Shown in pieces: positions 34,514 through 45,914 of a stretch of 64,000 nucleotides of DNA. The notes under the pieces are model-generated. The model made no database searches, was not told the DNA's origin, and saw only the letters and a program-made list of their open reading frames with translations. Made by a program: the position numbers and the translations under genes. Origin of the DNA: Gnetum montanum (lineage: Eukaryota; Streptophyta; Gnetopsida; Gnetales; Gnetaceae). Location of the stretch: the NCBI GenBank assembly GCA_015680685.1, contig MNCI01006964.1, positions 632,851-696,850 on the forward strand, written 5' to 3'. The stretch's first letter is position 1; each line of letters starts with the position of its first letter.

Positions 34514-36114
34514 TGAAACACCACTAATTTCAGCCTAGCACCTTGAAATGAGAATGATTCAAGCCCTTTCAAAGTTTTGGGAGGTAAAATTTGGCTAAGG
34601 CATGGAGCTCACACGCAGCTTGCCCAAGGCAGCTTGCTCACCCTCAACATGAGCAAGTACACAAACCATCAAGATTGAGTTAAAAATTATCTAACTTCTA
34701 GGTTGTGAGTCATCCCCAAAGCACATCCTTGACAGCTTCAGGTCCAAACCTTAAGAATGTCAAATTGCAAGTTTTCAAAAGTTTCTTGAAGTTACATTGT
34801 AGTTTGAGTCTAGCATGACCAGCCATAAATAACTCAAAATAGGTTATTTTCAACCTCAGTTTCTGACTCTCAAGATCAACCACAGCCAAACGATTGTTAC
34901 ACCCAAGAAACGGGCTTCAGAAATTCAAAAATTAGTGTGAAACATGTCATTCTCCCTAGGTCATGCTATGGCCACGCTACTGTGTGAATCTAGCATGACC
35001 TATCCAAAATAGCTCCAAATTAGACACATTCAAATTCAAATTCCAAATTTCAGATCACTCTCAAAGTTAGACACATTCAGGGCAAAAGTTGCATTCAAGG
35101 TCAGAAATCAAAATTTGGTGTCAAATGTCTCATTTTACATCACTCAGGCTAAGGTCATATTGAGGACACACCCAGTGTGAATGCCCAACATGAGTGTAAG
35201 CAGACATGCCTCAAAAAGCCATAGAACCACCCAAATCGACATCCTATAGCAATCGAATCAAAGATCTAGAAGTTTCAAGTGAGCCAGAGCCAATTTCTCT
35301 TGTTGTACATCATCCTTTTAATGTAAATTTTCATTTGTGGGCTTTCCGAGCCCTCACATTCTAAATTTTATGTGCTTCTATGGGCTTGAGTAAGCCACAT
35401 GTTATAAGATACAATGCACCTAGTCCAGAACATAGCTTGCCCACACACATCCAACTCACATACAACTATCTATTGGACACATGTCACTTGATCCATCTTT
35501 TTATCTCATCTCCCAGCCATTGATTCCATTCTCAAAATTTGCACCTGAACCCAGCCTAGCCCTATAAATACCCTGTTAATTCACATAAATGGGATTGGCA
35601 ATTTTGAAGGTTGATGGCTTAGGAAACTCAAACTAGCAATCCTTGGGTGCTCAGCACACTTGATTCCTAGCATCCAAGCACTTCTGAAACACATCACATC
35701 ACATCACCCCAAGGCTTGGCGCTTGACCTATCATCCACACATGCAGCTACGCTTTGACCGGTGCACATCTTTTCTAAGAAATACAATATAGTTCGTTTTT
35801 CCAGCCATTATTTTCTATTTACTCTATTTTATATTCAATTTATGTTTCGTTTGAAATACCAGTTCTACATGCATCTTTGTTCACATTTTGTACTTGCTAT
35901 TTATGTTTTAAAAAAATAGTTATGATAACCCTAGCATAAGCTGTAGTCTACGCTCGGGAAATTCCTTGGTTGATTTGTGTGTAGACCATCCAAGGCACTC
36001 TGCCTTCATTTATTTTTCTAGCTTTTCCTCGAGCGAAGGCAGGGTCAGCTGTGTCTACTTAATGATCTTTTAGTGTTTGTTTCCCTTCCAATCTTACATC
36101 GATGATTTAGGTCA
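34514..36114 (+). mobile_element. Element C 3' LTR
   Basis: From TGAAACACCAC to GATTTAGGTCA, about 1.6 kb. U3 carries GTCTAGCATGACC and GGTCATGCTATGGCCACGCT words related to those of the F LTR, followed by a TATA box at 35573. U5 shares GCGAAGGCAGGGTC with the F 5' LTR (about 18560 on minus). No 5' partner was found. Confidence 0.75.
35573..35580 (+). promoter_or_regulatory. LTR TATA box, element C
   Basis: GCCCTATAAATACCCTG. Confidence 0.6.
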
Positions 36115-37151
36115 ATACACAAAGGAAAGCCTCCACTTATTTATAGACATGGTGAAGGCTACGATATCGCGTACGCGATATCGTAGGGGCCAATGTGATA
36201 TCGTGGCTACGATATCACGTACACGATATCATGGCTCATCAATACCCAAGGAGTAGTGTTTATGTAAAGGTATGTAACTACTCTCAGGTGTGCTAGAGCA
36301 TGGACCTATTTCTTGAAAAAATTCTGTATGTTGGATGTATTCAAGTGTGAAGAAAGTGAAACCTATGAATGGTGTTTAGGTTTTGGTTTTATAGGATTTG
36401 GGTGATGATTTTGGTTGAAAAATGGCTGTAATTTGCATGCACAATCACTGAAAATGGGCTATCAAATTGCTACAAATTTTTTCCTTGTATACGTGAGATG
36501 GGTTACCAAATTTGGGAGGTTACCATATATAGTAAGTGCTAAACCCCCATGGCCATTCCATTTATGATAAATAGTAATAGGGGCATACCTTCTATGCTGG
36601 AGATGAATCTTCCATGTTTAGCCTTCTATCATGCTTGTTGAAGTGCCTTATCAACATTGGAGTACATAGAGTGATGAAATTTTGCTTTTGTGGCTTCCAT
36701 ACTAGGGGCATGCACTTTCCATGCTAAAGGGGGAAGGTTTCCATGCTGTGCATGTAATCTCCATGTTGGAAGGGGGGAAACCCCCATCCCTCCACACTAC
36801 AAGTAGGTTAGATTTACCCCTTGCAAATGTTTCTAGTGTAGAAAAGTGTATTCCCCCCATAAAACCCATCAAATTACCATTTTTGACTTCTCAAAAGACC
36901 TTTTTAACCCCCCCCCCCCCCCCCCCCCTTTCCAAGTCCAAATATAGATACTAGGTGGCATTTTTTCACTTAGGAAGTGAAGCTTTGATCACTTGTGAGG
37001 CATTTTTCAATCCCAAAAGTATATAATATGTGAGATTTCCCCTCATGGATTACAGTATTCACATTTACAATGAAGGTTTGCCTCAAATTTCATGGGGTGA
37101 AAGTTACATGATGAAACTTAGCCATAACATGCAAATTTTTGTGGTACTTCA
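36115..37151 (-). mobile_element. Element J 3' LTR (truncated)
   Basis: Starts on the minus strand with TGAAGTACC at 37151 after a polypurine tract. Its U3 holds a 21-base C run at 36908-36928 and GATATC palindromes at 36160-36235. A TATA-like CTATAAATAAG lies at about 36147-36138. It is cut at 36114, where the C LTR ends. Confidence 0.6.
36160..36185. repeat. Perfect 26-base palindrome
   Basis: Half-site TACGATATCGCGT followed immediately by its exact reverse complement. An imperfect copy with GATATC ends follows at 36210-36230. It lies just upstream of the TATA-like box of the J LTR. Confidence 0.95.
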
Positions 37152-37170
37152 ATGGCCCCTCTTTGTTGGT
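37152..37170 (-). other. Polypurine tract of element J
   Basis: Minus strand CCAACAAAGAGGGGCCAT before TGAAGTACC. Confidence 0.75.
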
Positions 37171-37314
37171 GTCTAGAGGATTATTTCAAGAGGAACCAAA
37201 AAGGAATACAAAACAACACTGTAGGTGCACAATTTAAGAATTTAGTAGGCCATGTTGCTAATTTAAGATCATAGCAAATTGCTGAAAGTAGGCTTGCTTA
37301 TTGATGATTGTCAA

Positions 37315-37890
37315 CTACATGTAGTATGGCTTTAGATAGGAATGATGAACTAAATTGGCCAACTCATTTCCATCCATGTTAGTTACCATGAATACATCAT
37401 TCTTGTAGGCTCTGGTGACGAGGAAGGACCCTTTCCAATTGGCTAAGAATTTGTCCATATGCTCACAGACAACTTTGAGGACCATGTCACCTTCCTTAAT
37501 CTTACGCCTAGTCAAGTTATGGTGATGATAATATTTCTACCTCTCTTAGTAGTGTTCAACATGAGCAAGCACTTGCATATGTTGCTCCTCCACTGAGTCC
37601 AAGGTTGGTGTCTACAACTCCTTATTCTACTCATTTCTAATGAAGTTGGTCAAGGCTACTCGAAGTAATAACACCTGAAATTCAAGAGGTAAAACAATTT
37701 CAAAATCATAGACTAGGCTATAAGGGGTTACACTAATTGCCATGCGATAGGTTGTTCTATATGTCCATAGTGCATGGACAAGTTGCTCATGCCATTTGCA
37801 CTTGTTATTGTTGAGCATCTTCTTGATCAAGTTGATGATGGTTGATGAGCAGTAAGGTACCCCTACGCCCAACCATATGAATACGAGCAT
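37315..37890 (-). pseudogene. End of Tat-lineage pol of element J (integrase)
   Basis: On the minus strand 37890-37627 reads part of the integrase core (NLIKKMLNNNKCKWHEQLVH, LWTYRTTYR, TPYSLVYDFEIVLPLEFQV). 37515-37315 reads the C-terminal tail (EGDMVLKVVCEHMDKFLANW, NLVHHSYLKPYYM). It matches the end of pol B closely. Upstream domains are missing, so this is a 3'-end remnant between its LTR and foreign AT-rich DNA. Confidence 0.88.
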
Positions 37891-38723
37891 TCATGTGCAA
37901 TCTAGTTGAACTCCAAGGATTAAGTGCTTATGCACCTACATAAAACAAGGATGAGTTATGTAGTCTTTGTCTTTCCAAGCTTACTTATAAGGCACAATTT
38001 TTTGGTTAAGTAAACTTAAGGTGTATGATTTTTATGTTTTTATTTTATATTTAATATCCTGGTCTCCTAAGTGTGTGCAATGAAAAGATTTAATTAACTA
38101 ATGGATTTTCTAACTCTAATGTGAATCAAATCCTAACACTAGCATCTGTTCCCTCTCTTTGAACACATCCTGAACCAATGTAATACTACTAGGATTACCA
38201 AATGCAAGTTGCTACTAGGTTACCAAGTGTTCCACGTATGCTTGAAGTGGTCGTGCTAAGTGTGTTAATTCATTGATAATTGATAATTAATAATTCTATT
38301 CAAATAATATTAATTAACTACTAAAAGCATCAAATAAGTAGTAAACAACATTAAATGCAATAATTAAACTATTCTAAATGTTACAATTTTTATCACAAAG
38401 TTCATCTTTATTTCTATACATAAGATGTGCTTAGGTACACAATGCTTGAATAAAGATCCATTCACTCTATGACTCCTACTGTAGGCATTCAGAAATAATT
38501 CTAACTCTAGAATAGAAAAACTACAAGAGTTTAGCTAAGGGACTAAAAAACTACTACTCTAGACTAAGAACCCCTATCTCTTATTTATATCTAATGAGAC
38601 AAGCTCTGACATCACGTGTTCGATGTCACTTGGCACATCCAATATCACATATTTGATATCCAGGGTTTGATATTGTGAATCTGATATTAGGTCACTTATT
38701 TGGTGACTCATCATACCCCCCAC
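37891..38723. other. AT-rich region, possible LTR remnant
   Basis: No coding signal. On the minus strand, ATATAAATAAGAG near 38590 has GATATC-like words on its U3 side. This resembles the arrangement in the J LTR, so it may be a fragment of a related LTR into which element E inserted. Confidence 0.3.
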
Positions 38724-40174
38724 TGAAACACCTCAGAATTTTAGGTCTCAGCATCTCAATTGCAAATTTGGCTAATTGTCAAAACAGTGGCACTTTGTCC
38801 ATATGTTTCCAAATGTTGATTATAGTCAACTATAATTGCCATATTTGCAAAATTGTTTCTAAGTGTTAGAATGATAGCACTTTCTGCAGATTCACATGTC
38901 AAGCTATGCAGCGTAGCACCATGTATGCTATGTAGCATAGTGCAGCATAGCACCCTATCACGTTGCATAGCATAGTGTAGCATAGCACCTTATCACACTA
39001 TGTAGTGTAGTGTAGCGTAGCACCATGTTACCCTACGTAGCATAGCGTAGCATAGCACCTTGTCATGCTATGTAGTATAGCGTAGTGTAGCACCCTGTCA
39101 TGCTTTGTAGCGTAGCGTAGTGTAGCACACCTATCCAGCCCTGCAACTAGCATCTCATGTCCTACACGTAACATGGAATGAGCATAGCAGACAACATCCT
39201 GTGTTCCATCTGTAACACAAGATAAACCCCACAACTAGCATCCCATGTCTTGCACGTAACATGGGAGAAGCATAGCAGATAGCATCCTATGTCCCATGCA
39301 TAACATGGGACAAGCCCTGCAGCTAGCATCCCATGTCTTGCACGTAACATAGGATAAGCATAGTAGACAACATCCTGTGTCCTATGCGTAACATGGGACA
39401 AACATAGAAAATAACATGATCCCACCCACTGGACTACCACATGGCACCTGATCCGCATTTTGGGCTAACCCTAGCCCTATAAGTACCCCTACACCCTAAT
39501 GCTTCAAGAGAATGAGGAGAAGGAGAAGAAGGGAGGCTTCTATTTTCACTAGGAAGGTAGTTGGCACTTAGCTCCATGGGCGAACAAGACCCAGAGCACA
39601 CCACACCAACAGAGAGGCACAGCTACATTGCATGGTACACTGCAGCCCCGTAGAACATCACATGGTGCACTGTGGCTACCAACCCAGTAGGCACAGTTCA
39701 ACACAGTGAGCACCAGACTTCATAGCTTAACACCACCAAGGCTATGACTGTGCTCCTAATGCACCTATTGTACTCTTTGTATACCTTTATGAATTAGCTA
39801 CACTCGCTCATTTGGGGTGTTGCACTACTATTCTTAAATTTTGTTGCATTTCTCAAGCATTTCTCTTTTGTATTTAGTGTAATTCTTGTATTTTCTCACT
39901 TTTTCATACATATTTGCACATCCACGTCATAGTTCTCAGGCTAGGACACCCTGCTACACTCTAGCTCAGCCAAACCCAATTCTCATGCATAACATAGTAT
40001 AAACTCTTCTAAAAAATGGTCATTTTAACACCACATAAGTCCTTGTCTAATCAATAAGATCATTTAAGACATCCCATTTCCATTTTCTCTAGCATGACCC
40101 TCTTACGGATTCCGGGTTAGGCTATACACTTAGTGACCTCTTGGCATTCCAGCCACCAATGTTTTCAAGCATCA
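38724..40174 (+). mobile_element. Element E 5' LTR
   Basis: TGAAACACCTC to CAAGCATCA, about 1.45 kb. U3 (38890-39440) is made of GTAGCATAGYGTAGCATAGC palindromic tandem units, then units of CCCATGTCYTGCACGTAACA followed by TGGGACAAG. The minus-strand ORFs there are repeat artefacts. Confidence 0.85.
39478..39485 (+). promoter_or_regulatory. LTR TATA box, element E
   Basis: GCCCTATAAGTACCCC; the 3' LTR copy is at 46531-46538. Confidence 0.6.
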
Positions 40175-40181
40175 TAATTTT

Positions 40182-40199
40182 TGGTGCTAGAAGGAGGGC
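40182..40199 (+). other. Primer binding site of element E
   Basis: TGGTGCTAGAAGGAGGGC, seven bases after the 5' LTR end. Identical to that of element F. Confidence 0.8.
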
Positions 40200-40676
40200 T
40201 TGAACCATCTCTTTCTGCATTTTTGATTAGCACTTAGTCAAAACTCTGGATGTTCTAGAGAGTGTAACAGGTTCTCAGAGTGTAACAAGCTATAGTGTAG
40301 CAAGCTTAACAAGCTATAGCATTGCAAGATCTAGCATACCAGGCATAGCAAGCTTTAATGTAGCAGGCTTGACAAGCTTGAGCGTAGCAAGCATAGCAAA
40401 CTTTAGTGCAGCAAGCATACTAAGCCCTAGCATAGCGAGTGTACCAAGCTCTAGCATAGTGAGTGTAGCACTAGAGTTGGCCATTTTTCATAGTTTTCAT
40501 ACTTAGCATTTTTTCTGCATTATCATACCTAATATTTTTCTACATTTTTACACTTAGTCATTTTTCTATATTTTTATACTTAGCCATTTTCCTGCTACTG
40601 GAAAACTTAGTCACTTTTTTGCAGTGTTTAGAGTCAGCCATTTTCTACAAACAGCAACTCTCACAACCCAATCTAT

Positions 40677-43600
40677 GAACATGAATCCAGATCAACCTTT
40701 CACATTGGTGTCTAACACATTTGACACTAGGATCCAACCAAAGTGTGTTGTACTAAGTCACAAACAATACAATTTTTTTGTGCCAAAATCCAAGTAATAT
40801 TACCAGTGGATTACCTTAATTTGGAGGCAAAGCAAGACTACAAACAAGTCTACTAGAATGGACAGGAGTACAATCCCTCCTTGTTTAACATAATCCCACT
40901 CACAGAGTCCTACCACTAGTTGTTGTCCCAAATTATCTATGCAAATAAGCATGATACAAGAAAAACCTACAAGGAAGCCTCACAGAAGAAAGAAGATGAG
41001 TTCAAGGCCCACTCTGAACATGAGAGTCCCCTCTACACCATCTTCCAACCAACACTCCCTAGTACAGCCCCTCCTCGATTCAGTCCACCCATCCTCTCCG
41101 AGATCGTGATCATGCCAATTCAACCTTCCTCACAAATAACTAATGCATTTTCCCAACACTATGCTCATGCAGGGGCCACCTCCTAGCCCCAGAAAACTTA
41201 GGCATCCGACATCCTACCTGTCTCATTGGTATCTATGGTGTCCATCCAACCACTCGTGTGTGGCCTACTTCAATCACTACATCCATCACTTAGCAAACAC
41301 ATCAAAAACTATCTGCTATGACATTAAACTAGCAATGTCCATCCGCTATGACATTAAACTAGCAATGCCCATCCACTGTGACATTAAATTGAAAAACCAC
41401 AACCAAAAATTCTATCGTATGCTATGAAACCAACCCAAGCCTAGCCAATGCAACCAGCTAGCACATCCCCAAGCTTGGATTGGGCATTCTAGCTAATCCA
41501 AAGCTTGATAGAGGAGACCAACTGACTTAAGGCTACAGTACCAAGATGATCCCATAAGTCCTACAGTACCACATCTAGCTCTCCCAATTGGGGTCCATTT
41601 GCCACAATTCACCAAGTATAATGGTGAAGGGAAGCCTAGTGCATACTTGGTCAAATTTTAATCTAAGTGCCTACTCCTTCAAGCCTAGCCACATGCCATC
41701 ATATGCATGTTCTCCATGTCACTCACTGGTAAGACCTTAGACTGGTATCACATGCTACCCAAGGCCTCAATCTCCTCTTTGGAGGATCTCATAAGCTAAT
41801 TTGTGACATGCTTTAGGTACAGCTTAAATCCTAAAACAATCCTTGACTAGCTCATGCAAGTTAAGTAGGGGCCTCTAGAACCTATGCCAAAATTCCTCCA
41901 ACATTGGAATGCCACAATGAGTGAAATGCATGAACCCCTATCATAGACACATCTACTAATCATCTTCAAAGGTGTAATGAATGACTTCATCAAGTCCAAA
42001 CTGTATTATCTAGTCCCAAAGTCTCTTAGCCAAGCCTTTGCCCAAATAAAAGGCATAGAGGAAGTAGCACAAGCTAGTAATGACCCAGCCTACATGGCCT
42101 ATAGAAACCAACATGCTCGCAAACAAAACACAATAGTGGCAACAGTGGCCACAAGTACAAAAGCAACAAACTGGGGCCTAATAGCTAAGCAGCCCAAGGC
42201 CCCAACTGACAAAATTGCCAATTCTGGTATCAACTCACCTACATCGTCAAGGGCCACCCCAAGGCCCAACAATTAGTGCAAGGACCGCTCAAAGTATACA
42301 CCACTACCAATGGAATGCTCTGAAGTACTGGAGAAACTCCTAAAAGCTAGGCAAATCCAATACAAACATGTATTAAAGATTATCTACGAAAAACACAATA
42401 GGTACTTCGAACTACTAAGGAACCCTACATTAGCAGTACCAAATGATCCCTCAGTCCCACAACATTTTAAATTGGACCAATACTATCATTACAACCAATT
42501 GGCTTGTCACAGTACAAAAAATTGTTGTGCTTTGCAGGATGACTTGCAAGGAATGATAGAATGGGACCAACTAGTGTTCGACATGGTGAATCAATCCAAC
42601 ATAGACCATGCCTCCTATGTCATAAATTCCATTAACATAGGTGGTAAGTCTAAACCTACACAACAACCTTTTGTGATCCATGTGCCTCCTAGCAAGGCAA
42701 GGATCCCCTTGGCCTCCACAAACAAGAGGCCTCCCTTTTTTATTAAAGTGCCACCTCTAGCATCCACAACACCTTTTGTGATCAAGGTCCCAAACCAATC
42801 ATTCGCTAAGACATTAAACTAGCATGACGTAGCAACAACAACTACTAAGCAACCTTTCATTATCAAGGTGCCACAACAAGTTGGCCATATAACAACGCCT
42901 TCTAAACCACCATTTGTCATAAGGGTGCCACAATGTGATGGCCCTTCACCTACCTAAATCCCTATAGTGGGCAATGTCTTAATCTCTCCTCCCTCAAGGA
43001 TTGACCCCACTAGCAACCTGGGTAGGCCTACCAAATGGCAATGCAAGAGGACAAATGAGCACCTTGCAACACCTATGGCTGAAGAAAAGGCCACAACTAG
43101 CAAACAACAACTGAACACTGGGGCCCCTACCACCAAGCAGGCTAAGCAAATGAAGCCCAAGTCCCCTTCATGAGAGATCTATCTCTCAAACCACATGAAG
43201 GAAGTCAAGATTACACAATGGCAAATGACAAGGACTTCGTAGCTACACTAACCTAGGTGAAACAAACACTCAAGGAAAAGAATACAATGTTGAGCTTGTA
43301 TGACTTGGTCATGACCTCATTTGCTCACTTCCAAGCATTGGCCCAGATCTTGATCTCCATTCTTATTATGAAGGACATCCTTGTAGATGAAACATCCATC
43401 CATACAATGATGTTGCCCCCTACATCACAAGAATTAAGTTCAACATCCCTAGTGTTCTGCAACAATGCAGTCAAAGTCAACCCCGAATGAGGGAAGGTCA
43501 CTATAGCTCCATTATCAATTAGCATATGTGTTGGTCAGTACACCATCCATACAGTGCATGTCAATGATGGTGCAACAACAAACGTAGTCCTATACTCCAT

Positions 43601-44060
43601 CATTGACAAACTAGGCCTAGCAGATGAAATTAGGCCAACCAAAACTATGTTTCTAAAATCCTTCAATGGATCATGTGTCATAGTTAGGGGTACAATCAAC
43701 TTACCCTTTGTGGCAAGAGAGAAATTCCTCACTACGGTAAATTTCAATATGATAGAGGAGATGCTAGGTTTCAACATGATTCTAGGCAAGCCTTGGCTAG
43801 CCCAACTAAGGGCCATCTCCTCTCCCATCCACTAAGAAATCCACCTTCCATATGAAGGTGGTTAAGTTATCATCCATGGTGATAATGCTTCCTCTTCAAC
43901 TATCCTTGACATAGACATGGCACAAGTTTTCAAAGAGGAGTTTCTTGGTGGTACACCTATGACAACCAACACAGCACCTAAGGCTAACACACCCAAATGA
44001 GTAGTTGAAGGCAACAACCTCCCAAAGAATACTAAGCCTTTTGCACCCCGTAATCCACAC
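40677..44060 (+). pseudogene. gag-pro of element E (degenerate)
   Basis: Begins at MNMNPDQPF. The N-terminal part is Pro/Ser-rich (40920-41186). A capsid core at about 41730-42110 (SISSLEDLIS, EMHEPLS, SLSQAFAQIKGIEEVAQ) corresponds to the core in element F. A zinc-knuckle-like YYHYNQLACHSTKNC lies near 42480. Five PF[VI]IxVP repeats lie at 42660-42940. The protease at 43554-43835 reads VHVNDGATTNVV, with Asn where the catalytic Asp is expected, and FNMILGKPWL. Stops and frameshifts are frequent. A short TTAAACTAGCA tandem repeat is embedded at 41305-41395. Confidence 0.85.
41305..41395 (+). repeat. 33-base tandem repeat inside gag of E
   Basis: Three units of ATCYGCTATGACATTAAACTAGCAATG, the same core as the repeats after pol, here within the gag region. 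Confidence 0.85.
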
Positions 44061-44309
44061 CTAATTAGTAAGCAACTATGTTATCAAGACTTTTCTTTGA
44101 CCAAAAACACGTTAAGCACCAACTCACCCCTTACCTCCATTGGCCATGCATTTTTGGTTTTTTCTTAGATTGTGCTTGTTCATGCATTTACATTTCACCC
44201 GCTTGCCTAGTTTACACACTACTTCACTTTTTTTATAGATTTCTACTTTTTTTACGCATCCATCTACTTAGCTTATGCATTGCATTTGAAAAAAAAAACA
44301 AAAAAATAT

Positions 44310-44745
44310 GGCCTAAAAAGGCCTTAAACTAGCCTACGACCCAAAACGGTCTAAAATTATCACTTTTTGCATTGCTTTTCTTTATTTGTACATTTTAACT
44401 CTATTTGCAACAAGTGTTTCTTGATATTTTTTTTTCTATTTTATTTTTTCATGATCTTATAGGCACATAGCATGACTACACATGTAGCATTGCACCTTAC
44501 ACAAGCAAGGTAAGCACTAGTCCACTATGAATATAAACTAGCACAGCTTGTCCTTGGGTCGTGATGTTAAACTGGAACAATAGCTCATTCTTGGGTCATG
44601 ATGCTAAATTGGCACAATAGTTCGTCCTTGGGTCATGATGTTAAACTAGCACAATATCCACTGTCTACTAGGACTATAAACTAGCACATCACAGTTTGCG
44701 AGGACCTTAAACTATATTCACAATCTAATAGGACTTTAAATTGAC
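44310..44745 (+). repeat. Junction motif and TTAAACTAGCAC repeats of element E
   Basis: ATGGCCTAAAAAGGCCTTAA then ACTAG at 44310-44333. From 44515 follow seven or more units with TCRTGATGYTAAACTAGCAC or GGACYWTAAACTAGCAC. Confidence 0.8.
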
Positions 44746-45898
44746 ATGTTGATGATCTTTTGGAGCACTTTCCGTTAATGCGACCTTGGTGGCACTCATA
44801 GCATCATCACCTCCCACCATTCTCCTAATCTTTTGAAGAACTTGCCATTAGTGTGGCCTTCAAAGGACTTGCAACATCATCACCCTAAAACTTTCACTAG
44901 CTTCCTAAGCACTTGCAACTAGCACAACATTTGACACATTTATAAAATCTTTGCATCTAGCACATGTAGCATCTTCACATCTCGTATTTACATTGGCATT
45001 TCATGTTGTGTGGTTTTCTTTCCTTCTTGGAGTTGTGTTTGCAGGATGAAGCCTTAGAGGTGGTCATGCAGAGATGCATCTCATTGTAGCAGTAAGTTAC
45101 CATGTTTCTCTGATGTGCATGATTGGACTAGTTAAGCCACTTAAGAGTGCACATCCCCCTCATCCCTATTATAGCCTATGCACATCCACTCCTTCATCCC
45201 AATATCCTCTCATCCCCCACATACTCATGATTTCACATCCCTCTAGCATATGCATTGTAATGCACATGGCATTCTCTTCACATCAACCACTAAACTCATG
45301 ATGGACGTAATGCAACTTGTCCCATGGGAAGCCTTTGTGGGCTGGTCAAAGCCCTAAATGGACGTAACACAACTCATCCCTGGGAGGAAACATCTATCCT
45401 ACAAATGCAATGGGTTTCATCAAAGAAACTCCCATCTACTTGATGGCCCACCCCTTATAGCTAGTATTCAGTAGTAAGCCAAAGCCAACAGAGGTTCACC
45501 TCACAGCAAAAAAAAAAGAGCACATCCCCAAGCAAATTGAGAATGTTGCAACTTTGCAACCAGCCCAACCTTAGATTGAATTTGACTCTCTCATAAGCAT
45601 TCCAATGAGAGGTCAATATTTTTGGGGTAAGCCACTTTATTTCATGGTCACTATTAGCTGTGATGAATTTCCATCTTACATCATGATCCACTATTTGCAT
45701 TTCATTTTCACCATTTAAATTTCATCTCCCTAGCATTGCCTATACCACTTGTCCCTCAACATAACATTATTCCCATAACACTCTTAAGCATGATGAAATA
45801 GTATCTGATCTTATATTGACATGTGAAGTTAGTGGCATGTCTGATATGGTGTTTTGTACTTCTTTTTTGATGTCTCTCGGGCCACTCCCCCAAATGTC
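44746..45898 (+). other. 3' untranslated stretch of element E
   Basis: Includes the block shared with C and F (45012-45100, GAGTTGTGTTTGCAGGATGA) and the GACGTAACRCAACTYATCCC block. No gene. Confidence 0.5.
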
Positions 45899-45914
45899 AA
45901 AAAAGAGGGAACAT
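45899..45914 (+). other. Polypurine tract of element E
   Basis: AAAAAAGAGGGAACAT before TGAAACACCAT. Confidence 0.8.

Noticed and set aside
39028-39458. Cys/Tyr/Met-rich minus-strand ORFs (also 46163-46657)
   Set aside because: They lie in palindromic tandem repeats of the E LTRs and repeat with them.
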